From NCBI RefSeq assembly GCF_030064675.1, contig NZ_CP116413.1, positions 5,240,001 to 5,304,000 on the forward strand: a stretch of DNA of 64,000 nt. The letters run 5' to 3'. Both the position numbers and the translations under genes were made by a program. Below the pieces are notes generated by a model. It had not been told where the DNA came from and did no database searches. It saw nothing but the letters and a program-made list of their open reading frames with translations. This stretch comes from Crossiella sp. CA-258035 (GTDB taxonomy: Bacteria; Actinomycetota; Actinomycetes; Mycobacteriales; Pseudonocardiaceae). Below, in pieces: positions 52,214-60,292 of the stretch; position 1 is the first letter of the stretch, and every line of letters begins with the position of its first letter.

Positions 52214-53208
52214 TCCGCAGCACCACACCGGCCGTGCTGGTCGAGGGCCTGGTCAAACGCTATCCCCGGCGGGAGGTCCCGGCGGTGGCCGGACTGAGCT
52301 TCCGCATCGCCGAGGGCGAGGTGTTCGGACTGCTCGGCCCCAACGGGGCGGGCAAGAGCACCACGATCGGCGCGATCACCACCAGGGTGGTGCCCACCTC
52401 AGGTGAGATCCGCATCGCCGGGGTGGACGTGCGCGCCCGGCCGGTGGAGGCCCGGCGGGTGCTCGGTGTGGTGCCGCAGCACAACAACCTGGACCGGGCC
52501 ATCTCCATCGAGCAGAACCTGCTCTTCCACGCCCGCTACCACCGGCTGCCCGCCGCCCGCCGCGGCGAGCTGGCCCGTCAGCTGCTCACCGAGTTCGGCC
52601 TGGCCGGGCACGCCGGGGAACGGCCGCAACGGCTTTCCGGCGGCCAGGCGCAGCGGGTGAAGATCGCCCGCGCGCTGATGCACGACCCGGCCGTGCTGGT
52701 GCTGGACGAGCCGAGCACCGGCCTGGACCCGGCGGCCCGGCAGTTCATCTGGCAGCGCGTGCGCGAGCTGCGCGCCAGGGGCGTCACCGTGCTGCTCACC
52801 ACGCACGACATGGTGGAGGCGGCCGAGCTGGCCGACCGGGTCGGCATCATCGACCACGGCAGGCTGATCGCCATGGACACCCCGGCCGCGCTGACCAGCA
52901 CGGTCACCGACGACACCGTGCTGGAGGTGGCGGGCACCCCGGGACCCGGCTTCGGCCAGGCCGAGCTGGCCGAGCTGCGGCAGGCCGCCGCCGGACTCGG
53001 TGGCGTGCGCGAGGTCGAACAGGCCGAGCTGCGCCCCGAGCACCAGCGGCTGCGGCTGCGCCTGATCGCCGACACCGGCACCCCGGGACTTCTGTCCACA
53101 GTGGACACGCTGCTGGCCGCGCGCGGGGTGGCGCTGGCCGATGTGCACGTGGGCAAACCCACCCTGGAGGACGTGTTCCTGCGCCTGACCGGGCGGTCCC
53201 TGCGATGA
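52210..53208 (+). CDS. DrrA-like ABC transporter ATPase
   Basis: 332 residues; ATG overlaps the previous stop. Walker A LLGPNGAGKSTT, signature LSGGQAQRVKIARAL, Walker B LVLDEPSTGLDP, switch TTHDMVEAAELADRVG. The long C-terminal extension (about 235-332) is as in DrrA-type drug-resistance ATPases. It forms a pair with the permease that overlaps it. Being inside the biosynthetic operon, it is probably for product export or self-resistance, additional to the exporter at 41903. Confidence 0.92.
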   Translation: MIRSTTPAVLVEGLVKRYPRREVPAVAGLSFRIAEGEVFGLLGPNGAGKSTTIGAITTRVVPTSGEIRIAGVDVRARPVEARRVLGVVPQHNNLDRAISIEQNLLFHARYHRLPAARRGELARQLLTEFGLAGHAGERPQRLSGGQAQRVKIARALMHDPAVLVLDEPSTGLDPAARQFIWQRVRELRARGVTVLLTTHDMVEAAELADRVGIIDHGRLIAMDTPAALTSTVTDDTVLEVAGTPGPGFGQAELAELRQAAAGLGGVREVEQAELRPEHQRLRLRLIADTGTPGLLSTVDTLLAARGVALADVHVGKPTLEDVFLRLTGRSLR

Positions 53209-53987
53209 GCCGGGCCCTGGACTACACCCGCACCTTCGGCGCGGTGCTGCTGCGCGACCTCTACGTCACCGGCCGCGACCTGTGGAGCTTCCTGGCCCAG
53301 GTGCTGCTGCAACCGCTGTTCATGCTGCTGGTCTTCGGTCACGTCATCACCGCGGTCGGCTTCGCCTCGCCCGGCTACGCCAACCTGCTCTTCCCCGGCA
53401 TGGTCGCCTTCACCGCGGTGCTCACCGGCGTGCAGGGCACCGGTCTGCCGCTGGCCATCGACTTCGCCGCGTTCAAGGAGATCGAGGACCGGCTGCTGGC
53501 CCCCTTCCCGCTCGGCCTGGTCGCGCTGGAGAAGGTGGTCTTCGGCATGCTGCGCGGGGTGCTGGCCGCCGCCGCGGTGTACCCGGTGGGCTGGCTGGTG
53601 CTGGACTCGGTGCCGGTGCGCCCGGAGGGCTTGCCGCTGCTGGTGCTGGTGATCGCGCTGGGCGCGCTGACCGGGTCCACGCTCGGCCTGGTGCTGGGCA
53701 CCTGGGTGCCGCCGGAGAAGATCAACCTGCTGTTCGCGGTGCTGCTGCCGCCGCTGCTGTTCACCGGGGCCAGCCAGTACCCGTGGCCTGCCCTGTCCGC
53801 GCTGCCCTGGTTGCAGACGGTATCCCTGTTCAACCCGCTCACCTATGTCAGCGAGGCCGCGCGGGCCGCCTCGCTGGAGAGCGTGGAGCACCTGCCGGTG
53901 TGGCTGTGCCTGACCGTGCTGACGCTCTTCCTCTGTGTGCTCGCTCCGGTCGGACTGGCCGGTTTCCGCCGCCGGGTGCTGGACTGA
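53205..53987 (+). CDS. DrrB-like ABC-2 permease
   Basis: 260 residues, start overlapping the ATPase stop. Six membrane segments (about 25-45, 55-80, 105-130, 140-165, 172-190 and 228-250) with the ABC-2 family segment FPGMVAFTAVLTGVQGTGLP and a cytoplasmic N-terminus (LLRDLYVTGRDLWSFLAQVL). Partner of the preceding ATPase. Confidence 0.9.
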   Translation: MSRALDYTRTFGAVLLRDLYVTGRDLWSFLAQVLLQPLFMLLVFGHVITAVGFASPGYANLLFPGMVAFTAVLTGVQGTGLPLAIDFAAFKEIEDRLLAPFPLGLVALEKVVFGMLRGVLAAAAVYPVGWLVLDSVPVRPEGLPLLVLVIALGALTGSTLGLVLGTWVPPEKINLLFAVLLPPLLFTGASQYPWPALSALPWLQTVSLFNPLTYVSEAARAASLESVEHLPVWLCLTVLTLFLCVLAPVGLAGFRRRVLD

Positions 53988-54002
53988 CCACGAAGGACAC
54001 CG

Positions 54003-55448
54003 ATGACACCGACACTCGCCGCCGCGCTGCACCCCGAGGGCGTGCTGCGCTCACCGGGCCGGGACGCACTGTCCACAATGGAGCTTATCGGGCTGGCCGA
54101 CCGGCTGGCCGCCGCGGTCCGGATCCCCGGTTCGGCCGCGCCGCAACGGATCTGGCTGGCCACCGACGACCCGGCCCTGCTGCTGCCCGCCGCGCTCACC
54201 CTGGCCGACGGGCACTCCTGCCTGCTGGTCAGCGCCGCGCTCAAGCCACCGGAGTACGACCGCCTCGCCGAGACCACCTGGCCCGACCTGGTGCTCACCG
54301 ACCCGGGCGCGGCCGACCTGTGGCAGTGGGCGAAACAGCGCCAGGCCCCGTGCGCGGAGATCGGCGCGCTGCTCGCGGGCGAGACGGTCACCGTCGAACC
54401 CGGTGCGGGCGAGGCGGCTGCGCCGGGCATCGGCTTCTTCACCTCCGGCACCACCGGCCGCCCCAAGCACATCGGCTTCACCCCGGCCCAGATCGTCACC
54501 GCCGCCGGTGGCGTGGCCGACCGGCTCCGCCTCTCCCCCGCCGACACCGGCCTGGCGCTGAGCCCGCTCAACCACACCCTGGGTTTTGTCACCACGGTGC
54601 TCGCCCCGCTGCTGCGCGGCGGCCGGGTCACCGTCGGCGGGGTCCGGGACGTGGCCGCGCTGGCCGAGGTCACCGAACGGGACCGCCCGACCTGGTGCGC
54701 CAGCGTGCCCGCGGTGCTCAGCCAGCTCCAGCGGCTGAGCGAGTCGGGCCGGATCAGCCTGCCCGAGCTGCGCCTGCTGCGGGGCAGCGCGGCCGCGCTC
54801 GGCGCGCGGCGGCAGGTCGCGCTGGCCGAGCACTTCGGCGTGCCGGTGGTCAGCGCCTACGTGATGACCGAGGCGCCCGGTGAGCTGGCCTCCCAGGGCC
54901 TGCCGCCGGAGGTGGCCACCCCCGGCACGGTCGGCCACCCCACGCTGTGCGAGATCGAGGTCCGCGACGAGCAGGGCCGGGTGGTCACCGGCGAGCCCGG
55001 CGAGATCTGGGCCAGGGGCGCGATCATCTCCGCCGGGGCGCGCACGGTCGGGGGCTGGCTGCCCACCGCCGACCTGGGCGTGCGCGCCGCCAACGGCGAA
55101 CTCACCGTGCTGGGCCGGCTGGACGACGTGATCAACTGCGGCGGGGAGAACGTGCTCGCCCACGAGGTGGAGACCGCCGCCCAGTCCTGCCCAGGGGTGA
55201 GCGAGGCAGTCGCCTACCCGGTGCCGGACGAGCTGCTCGGCGCCACCGTCGGCCTGGTGCTCACGGCCAGCCCCGGGGTCACCAGGTCCCAGCTGCGCAA
55301 GCACCTGGTGGGCCTGCTGTCTGCCCAGAAGCTGCCCAGGACCTTCCTCACCGTCGAGGACATCCCGCGCACCCCCCGCGGCAAGATCAGCCGCCGCCAA
55401 CTGCACACCCAACTGGCCGCGCTCGCCTCGGTCACCGAACTGCCCTGA
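54003..55448 (+). CDS. Adenylate-forming ligase, third of the cluster
   Basis: 481 residues. Motifs: A3 FFTSGTTGRPKHIGF, A5 SAYVMTEAPGE, A7 GWLPTADLGV, A8 GRLDDVINCGGENVLAHEVE, A10 TPRGKISRRQ with the catalytic Lys. The A8 form with CGGENV and the ALSPLNHTLGF segment place it nearer to acyl-CoA/aryl ligases than to amino-acid adenylation domains. It could activate an aryl or acyl acid onto one of the free carrier proteins; substrate unknown. Followed by the transglutaminase-like gene. Confidence 0.87.
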   Translation: MTPTLAAALHPEGVLRSPGRDALSTMELIGLADRLAAAVRIPGSAAPQRIWLATDDPALLLPAALTLADGHSCLLVSAALKPPEYDRLAETTWPDLVLTDPGAADLWQWAKQRQAPCAEIGALLAGETVTVEPGAGEAAAPGIGFFTSGTTGRPKHIGFTPAQIVTAAGGVADRLRLSPADTGLALSPLNHTLGFVTTVLAPLLRGGRVTVGGVRDVAALAEVTERDRPTWCASVPAVLSQLQRLSESGRISLPELRLLRGSAAALGARRQVALAEHFGVPVVSAYVMTEAPGELASQGLPPEVATPGTVGHPTLCEIEVRDEQGRVVTGEPGEIWARGAIISAGARTVGGWLPTADLGVRAANGELTVLGRLDDVINCGGENVLAHEVETAAQSCPGVSEAVAYPVPDELLGATVGLVLTASPGVTRSQLRKHLVGLLSAQKLPRTFLTVEDIPRTPRGKISRRQLHTQLAALASVTELP

Positions 55449-55465
55449 CCGGAAAGGAGACCGCG

Positions 55466-56374
55466 GTGAGCACTCCCGTGCGCGAGATCGTGGCCCGCGC
55501 CCGCCGCATCCCCGAGCACCACCGCAGCTTCACCGAGACCGCGGAGACCGCCACCAAGGTCCACCAGATCCCGCCGGACCTGCTGGCCGAGCTGACCGCC
55601 GAGGGACTCCCCCGCGCCGACACCCCGGACGGCCCGCGCTACGACAACCACGACCTGGCCAGCATCGCGGTCACCCTGCGCCTGCCCTCACCGCGGTTCA
55701 TGGGCATGCGCGGCTGGGTCGCGGCCCTGCGGCACGGCACCGCGGGCGTCCCGGTCGACTACGCGGTCCGCCTCATCCCCACCTGCGTCGGCGGCTGCCC
55801 CGACCCCGGCGCGCCCTACCGGATCCACCCCGGCCTGGCCCCGCTGATCACCGAGCACCCCGCCGACCCGGCCAGGCCGGTGTTCACCGTCCGGCACCGC
55901 GCCCAGGGCACCAGCCTCGACCTCACCGGCGCGCCCCGGGAGCTGATCGAGCTGCTCAGCGAGGTCGAGCACTACCTGGTCCCCTCCCTCGACCTGCGTG
56001 AGGACCTGGACTTCGTCCGCCGCACCCGCCTGGCCGACTGCGACCTGGCCGCCCGCTACCTCGCCGCCGAGGCCGTCCGCATGGGCGTCGAAGCGCGCAC
56101 TTCTTTTGGCCTCCTGCTGGCCAAGCCCTACTCCACCGGCCACAGCTGGCTGGACATCAAGGTGGGCGACACCTGGCACCCCTTCGACCCGCTGATCGGC
56201 AAGATGCTGGCCAACGCCGGCCTCACCCCGCCCGGCGAATGGCCCGCGCACCGCTCCCTCGGCGCCTCGTTCCTGCGCTTCGCCGACGAACCGGTGGAGC
56301 TCCTCGAGCACTGCGGCGTCCCGGTCCGCCTCGGCTTCCCCACCAAGCGGACCCCGGTACCGGAAAGTCCGTGA
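55466..56374 (+). CDS. Transglutaminase-like protein, possible amide synthase
   Basis: 302 residues from GTG 55466 (GGAAAGGAGA upstream). The C-terminal half shows the transglutaminase/papain-like triad in correct order: C192 (ADCDLAARYLAAEA), H226 (GHSWLDIKVG) and D241 (TWHPFDPLIG). The N-terminal 120 residues are unassigned. In andrimid synthesis AdmF, a transglutaminase homologue, makes an amide bond between two carrier-bound substrates; a similar role is attractive here because free carriers abound and no modular NRPS exists. Last gene of the operon. Confidence 0.8.
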   Translation: MSTPVREIVARARRIPEHHRSFTETAETATKVHQIPPDLLAELTAEGLPRADTPDGPRYDNHDLASIAVTLRLPSPRFMGMRGWVAALRHGTAGVPVDYAVRLIPTCVGGCPDPGAPYRIHPGLAPLITEHPADPARPVFTVRHRAQGTSLDLTGAPRELIELLSEVEHYLVPSLDLREDLDFVRRTRLADCDLAARYLAAEAVRMGVEARTSFGLLLAKPYSTGHSWLDIKVGDTWHPFDPLIGKMLANAGLTPPGEWPAHRSLGASFLRFADEPVELLEHCGVPVRLGFPTKRTPVPESP

Positions 56375-56406
56375 CCTGCGCGTAACCCGCCGTCCGGGGA
56401 AGTACG

Positions 56407-56448
56407 GGAGTTGTTTGTACGGCAGCCGCCCCGACACCAGACAACTCC
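56407..56448. promoter_or_regulatory. Inverted repeat after the biosynthetic operon
   Basis: GGAGTTGTTTG (56407-56417) pairs with CAGACAACTCC (56438-56448), all 11 positions including one G-U wobble, around a 20-base loop, 33 bases after the operon stop. It could end the transcript or be an operator for what follows. Confidence 0.45.
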
Positions 56449-56509
56449 AGCGGAGGTAGACCTGAGCCGCCCAGGTCCATCCGGGAGACCAGGGCGTGAG
56501 GGGTTGAAT

Positions 56510-56686
56510 GTGAACACGACAAGGGTCAGCACGATCGCGACACCGGCAGGACGAGCCTGCCGGGCCTGGGACACCGCGGCCGTGGTCAGCGGCGGCGCCC
56601 CGGCCAACGGGCACCGGCTGCGGGCGGACACGCAGCAGGTGCTGGCGCACTCCACCGGCGAGCTGTCGCCCCGCGGCCGGTGGTGA
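56510..56686 (+). CDS. Small ORF after the cluster, unrecognised
   Basis: 58 residues from GTG 56510 with GAGGGG upstream (VNTTRVSTIATPAGRACRAW onward, ending LSPRGRW). Hydrophilic, one Cys, no signal peptide or known motif. Codon bias is moderate. A good ribosome-binding site is the main reason to list it; it could be a small regulatory protein or spurious. Confidence 0.35.
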   Translation: MNTTRVSTIATPAGRACRAWDTAAVVSGGAPANGHRLRADTQQVLAHSTGELSPRGRW

Positions 56687-56733
56687 TCGGCTAGTCGCAC
56701 TCCGGGCTGGGCGGGCGGCAGGAGGAAGCCGGG

Positions 56734-57903
56734 TCAGCCGCCCAGCCCGGAGCGCGCCTGCCACCAGGCGAGCGGAAGAGCGATCAGCACCACCGCCTGG
56801 ATCCCGAGCAACGCCACGACGATGCCCCAACGGTCGGCCAGCAGCCCGGCCCCCAGGGCGACGAGCGCGTAGAGCACGCTGCCGAGCAGCGACGCCAGCG
56901 AACCCATGGTCGCGCGTTCCCGGTCGGTGAACTCGCGTTGCAGCAACGTCTGCTGGGCGGTTGCCGACATGCCGTAGAGCGGTGACCCGAGCAACACGGG
57001 CGAGAACACCGTCGGCTTGATCAGCGCCACGAAGTTCGCCACGTGGTCGAACAGCTCAGCGAACAGCAGAGTGCGGGCCGCGCCTACCCTGCCGATCACC
57101 CAGCCACTGACGCGGAAGCCGGCGAAGGCCACGCCGTGGCCGAAGGTGCGCCACAGGCCCAGCGCCCAGAGCGGCCACAGGCCCGCCACAAAAGCAGGCG
57201 ACAGCTGGGCCGCGCTTTCGCCGCTGTACCGAAGCGCCGACACCAGGGTCATCCGGCGGAGCACCGGATTGCCGCGGATGCCGCGCAGGGCCGATCCGAG
57301 GTGCGCCAGCGCGTTCGGGGCCAGCGGGCCGCGCACCCGCGGTTCCCGCACCCGCAAGGCGACGAGCAGGCACAGCACCTGCGGCAGGACCGACAGCACG
57401 ACCACCGCACGCAGCGACCACAGGCCCGCGATCACGCCACCGAGGGGCGCCGCCAGTGCGAGCGCGAGCTGGAACATCGAGTTCACCCGGCCCGAGTGCC
57501 GGGGGAACTCCTCCTCCCGACCGGCTTCGAGCAACGTGTCGTAAAGCAGGGACTCGTTGTTGCCGCTCCACAGCGCGGTCGCCAGTCCCTCCAGCACAAC
57601 GGCGGCCAGCAGGAGGCCGTAGCCCGGAGCGCCGGCGTACCCGAGATGGGCGGCCACCATGACGACGGCGCCGGCGATCATCGTGCCGCGCCGGCCGAGG
57701 CGGTCGGAGAGCACCCCGGCCGGGACCTCGAACGCGGCCGAGGACAGCATCTTCACCGCCAGGAGGCTGGCGGCGGCGGTGTACGAGCCGGTGACCTGCG
57801 CGAAGTAGATGACCATGATCGGCCCGTACAGGCGGAAGTCACCGAAGAAGTTGAACCAGCTCAGCAGCCGGACGTTGTGGTTGACGGTGTGATCGGCGGA
57901 CAC
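56734..57903 (-). CDS. MFS transporter
   Basis: 389 residues from GTG 57903, with GGGAG upstream (a farther start at 57948 has none). About 12 membrane helices; motif A-like AGVLSDRLGRRGTM between TM2 and TM3. The first helix region is NFFGDFRLYGPIMVIYFAQV. Such sequences fall among drug or metabolite exporters of the MFS, specificity unknown. Divergent from another MFS gene with a perfect inverted repeat in the gap; it may be an extra exporter for the cluster or unrelated. Confidence 0.85.
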   Translation of the reverse strand: MSADHTVNHNVRLLSWFNFFGDFRLYGPIMVIYFAQVTGSYTAAASLLAVKMLSSAAFEVPAGVLSDRLGRRGTMIAGAVVMVAAHLGYAGAPGYGLLLAAVVLEGLATALWSGNNESLLYDTLLEAGREEEFPRHSGRVNSMFQLALALAAPLGGVIAGLWSLRAVVVLSVLPQVLCLLVALRVREPRVRGPLAPNALAHLGSALRGIRGNPVLRRMTLVSALRYSGESAAQLSPAFVAGLWPLWALGLWRTFGHGVAFAGFRVSGWVIGRVGAARTLLFAELFDHVANFVALIKPTVFSPVLLGSPLYGMSATAQQTLLQREFTDRERATMGSLASLLGSVLYALVALGAGLLADRWGIVVALLGIQAVVLIALPLAWWQARSGLGG

Positions 57904-57953
57904 AGCGGAACTCCCGGGAAGGCGAACGGAGACGCCAGAGGGCGCCAAGGGCC

Positions 57954-57969
57954 GGTGACAGGTGTCACC
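57954..57969. promoter_or_regulatory. Perfect inverted repeat between two divergent MFS genes
   Basis: GGTGACA-GG-TGTCACC, 7-base arms, 51 bases upstream of the leftward MFS start. A second palindrome GCTGCTAGCAGC is at 58002-58013. Both look like repressor operators; no regulator gene lies next to them. Confidence 0.5.
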
Positions 57970-58145
57970 TCGCCCCGGCGACCGGGATGTGCGCTGATTT
58001 TGCTGCTAGCAGCCCGCGACCGCGGTCACCAAGGGGCGAACGGAAGCTCCGGTCATCGTGATGGCCATCAGCGCTCCTCGATTCCCCAGGCGGACGGGAT
58101 TCCGCAACAGCGTCAAGCTAGCCACCGGCGGACCGGCCCGTCCAC

Positions 58146-58159
58146 TAGGTTCCCGCTCG
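58146..58159 (+). promoter_or_regulatory. -10 element for a probable leaderless MFS mRNA
   Basis: TAGGTT at 58146-58151 ends 7 bases before the GTG start and there is no Shine-Dalgarno sequence, the same layout as at 23865. Confidence 0.4.
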
Positions 58160-59322
58160 TGCCGAACTCCGACCGGGCCATGTGGCCGTTGTACGCCGCC
58201 GGGTTCACCACCGCCTTCGGCGCGCACGGCATCGCGGCCAACCTGGGCGGCTCAGCCGAGGACGCGGTCACCTCCCTGCTGGTGCTGGGCGGTCTGCTCG
58301 CCCTCTACGACGGCGCGGAGGTGGTGCTCAAGCCGGTGTTCGGCTCGCTGGCCGACCGGGTCGGCGGCAAGCCGGTGCTGCTCGGCGGCCTGGTCGCCTT
58401 CGCCGTGGCCTCCGGCCTGTACGCGGTCGCGGACAGCCCCGGCTGGCTGTGGGCCGCCCGCCTCGGCCAGGGCGCGGCGGCCTCGGCCTTCTCCCCCGCC
58501 GCCTCGGCGATGGTCGCCCGGCTGAACCCGGCGGCCCGGCGCGGGCGCGCTTTCGGCGGCTACGGCTTCTGGAAGTCCATCGGCTACACCCTCGGTCCCC
58601 TGCTCGGTGGTGTGCTGGCCTGGGCCGGGGGCCTGTGGCTGCTGTTCACGGTGATGGCGGCCTGCGCCGCGGCCGTCGCGGTCTGGGCCGCCGTCGCGGT
58701 GCCTGCCGTGCCCCCACTCCCCCGCCAACGCCAGACCGTGGCCGATCTCGCCCGCCGCCTGACCGACCGCTCCTTCCTCGCCCCGGTTGCCGCACTCGCC
58801 GCCGCCACCGCCGCGCTCTCCGTGGGCGTCGGCTTCCTGCCGGTCTCCGGCGCGGCGGCCGGTCTCGGCGCCATCGCCACCGGGGCCGCGGTCTCCGTGC
58901 TGGCCGCCACCGCGGCGATCGTCCAGCCCGCCGCGGGCCGCGCCCTGGACGCCGGTCGCCTGAGCACCCGCACCGGACTGCGCGCCGGACTGCTCCTCAC
59001 CGCGGCTGGCTTGGCCGCCGCGATCCTGCCCGGTCTGCTCGGGGTACTGCTGGCCGCCGCGCTGATTGGCGCCGGCACCGGCCTGATCACCCCGCTCGGC
59101 TTCGCCGCCCTGGCCGCGGCCACGCCCGAGGAACGCATGGGGCAGACCATGGGCGCGGCGGAGGTGGGGCGGGAGCTGGGCGATGCCGGGGGTCCGTTGC
59201 TGGTGGCGGGGGTGGCCACGGTCTCCACGCTGGCCTTCGGGTACGCGGCGCTGGCGGTCCTGGTGGCGGTGGTTCCGCTCCGGCGTCGCCGAGGAGCTGC
59301 ACCCTCTACAAAGGAAGGGTGA
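58159..59322 (+). CDS. MFS transporter, 12 TM
   Basis: 387 residues from GTG 58159. Motif A between TM2 and TM3 reads GSLADRVGGKPVLLGG; GYGFWKSIGYTLGPLLGG lies in TM5, and the second half mirrors it. Twelve hydrophobic helices, typical sugar/drug efflux MFS size. Its stop overlaps the start of the patatin-like gene, so the two are co-translated. Confidence 0.87.
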   Translation: MPNSDRAMWPLYAAGFTTAFGAHGIAANLGGSAEDAVTSLLVLGGLLALYDGAEVVLKPVFGSLADRVGGKPVLLGGLVAFAVASGLYAVADSPGWLWAARLGQGAAASAFSPAASAMVARLNPAARRGRAFGGYGFWKSIGYTLGPLLGGVLAWAGGLWLLFTVMAACAAAVAVWAAVAVPAVPPLPRQRQTVADLARRLTDRSFLAPVAALAAATAALSVGVGFLPVSGAAAGLGAIATGAAVSVLAATAAIVQPAAGRALDAGRLSTRTGLRAGLLLTAAGLAAAILPGLLGVLLAAALIGAGTGLITPLGFAALAAATPEERMGQTMGAAEVGRELGDAGGPLLVAGVATVSTLAFGYAALAVLVAVVPLRRRRGAAPSTKEG

Positions 59323-60269
59323 CCCACACCGTTCTGCAGCTGCTCCGTGACCGCAAGCGCCAGGGCAGCACCCCCGGCCACCGCGAGGACGACGCGCGCC
59401 TGGTGCTCCTGATCGAGGGCGGCAGCTCGCGCGGCGCCTACTCCAGCGGCATGACCGTGCCCATCGAGCGACTGGGCCTGCTGCCGATGTTCGACGCCGT
59501 CTACGGCAGCTCCGCCGGTGCGCTGAACGCGGCCTGGCTGCTGTGCGGGCGCGCGGAGAGCACCATGCACGCCTGGTGGGACCCGGTGGTCATGGGCACC
59601 ACCATCAGTCTCCGGCGGGCGCTGCGCCTGCGGCCCGTGGTGGACACCAAGTTCCTGGTGCACACCGTGTACACCGAGATCATGCCGATGGGGTTCCAGC
59701 AGATCCTGGACAACCCGGTGGAGTTCCACCCGATCGCCACCGACGCGCGCACCGGCCAGGCCGTCGACCTGCACCCGCGGCTGCGCGACCAGGCCGATAT
59801 CCAGGCCGCGCTGCGCGCCTCCACCGCGATGCCCATCCTCGCGGGCGAGCCGGTCGAGTTCGACGGGCGGTCGCTGGTCGACGCCGGGCTGAGCGAGGCC
59901 ATCCCGGTGCGCACCGCGCTCGCGCAGGGCGCCACGCACATCCTCGCGCTGCGCACCCGGCGCGCGAACGAGACCTCCACGCCGCCCTCCCTCGGTGAGC
60001 GCCTGCTGGCCTCGCGCTGGTTCGCCCGGAACGCACCCGGCGCACTCCAACCCTGGCTGCGCGGCGATCTCATCAGGGCGGAGGAGGAACGCCTGCTGGC
60101 CTCGCACCCGGCCACCCTGCAGATCCGCCCGCCGCTGGGCAGTGCGCGCATCGGCCGCACCGAGCGCCGCCCGCACCTGCTGCGCGCCGCGGTCGAGGCG
60201 GGCAGGCAGGCGGCCATGGCCGAACTCGCGGGCTGCGTCGAGGAACCCCTGCCCGGTTCGCCAAGATGA
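59319..60269 (+). CDS. Patatin-like phospholipase
   Basis: 316 residues from GTG 59319 overlapping the MFS stop (AGGAAGG upstream). Patatin catalytic pieces are present: glycine-rich oxyanion EGGSSRGAYSSG (33-44), nucleophile S65 in YGSSAGALNA and the dyad Asp in SLVDAGLSEA. These enzymes hydrolyse acyl esters of phospholipids. No signal peptide, so probably cytoplasmic or membrane-peripheral. Coupled with the MFS gene; functional link unknown. Confidence 0.88.
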   Translation: MTHTVLQLLRDRKRQGSTPGHREDDARLVLLIEGGSSRGAYSSGMTVPIERLGLLPMFDAVYGSSAGALNAAWLLCGRAESTMHAWWDPVVMGTTISLRRALRLRPVVDTKFLVHTVYTEIMPMGFQQILDNPVEFHPIATDARTGQAVDLHPRLRDQADIQAALRASTAMPILAGEPVEFDGRSLVDAGLSEAIPVRTALAQGATHILALRTRRANETSTPPSLGERLLASRWFARNAPGALQPWLRGDLIRAEEERLLASHPATLQIRPPLGSARIGRTERRPHLLRAAVEAGRQAAMAELAGCVEEPLPGSPR

Positions 60270-60292
60270 CATCGACACTTGAGGAGGTCGCC

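Noticed and set aside
27559-56374. Naming the product as a known compound (pyrrolamide, aminocoumarin or aminoglycoside)
   Set aside because: Single modules match each class, but key enzymes for each (aminocoumarin core, 2-deoxystreptamine, pyrrolamide amine genes) are missing.
58006-58227. Minus-strand frame between the divergent MFS genes
   Set aside because: It overlaps the rightward MFS start and its promoter; no family resemblance.
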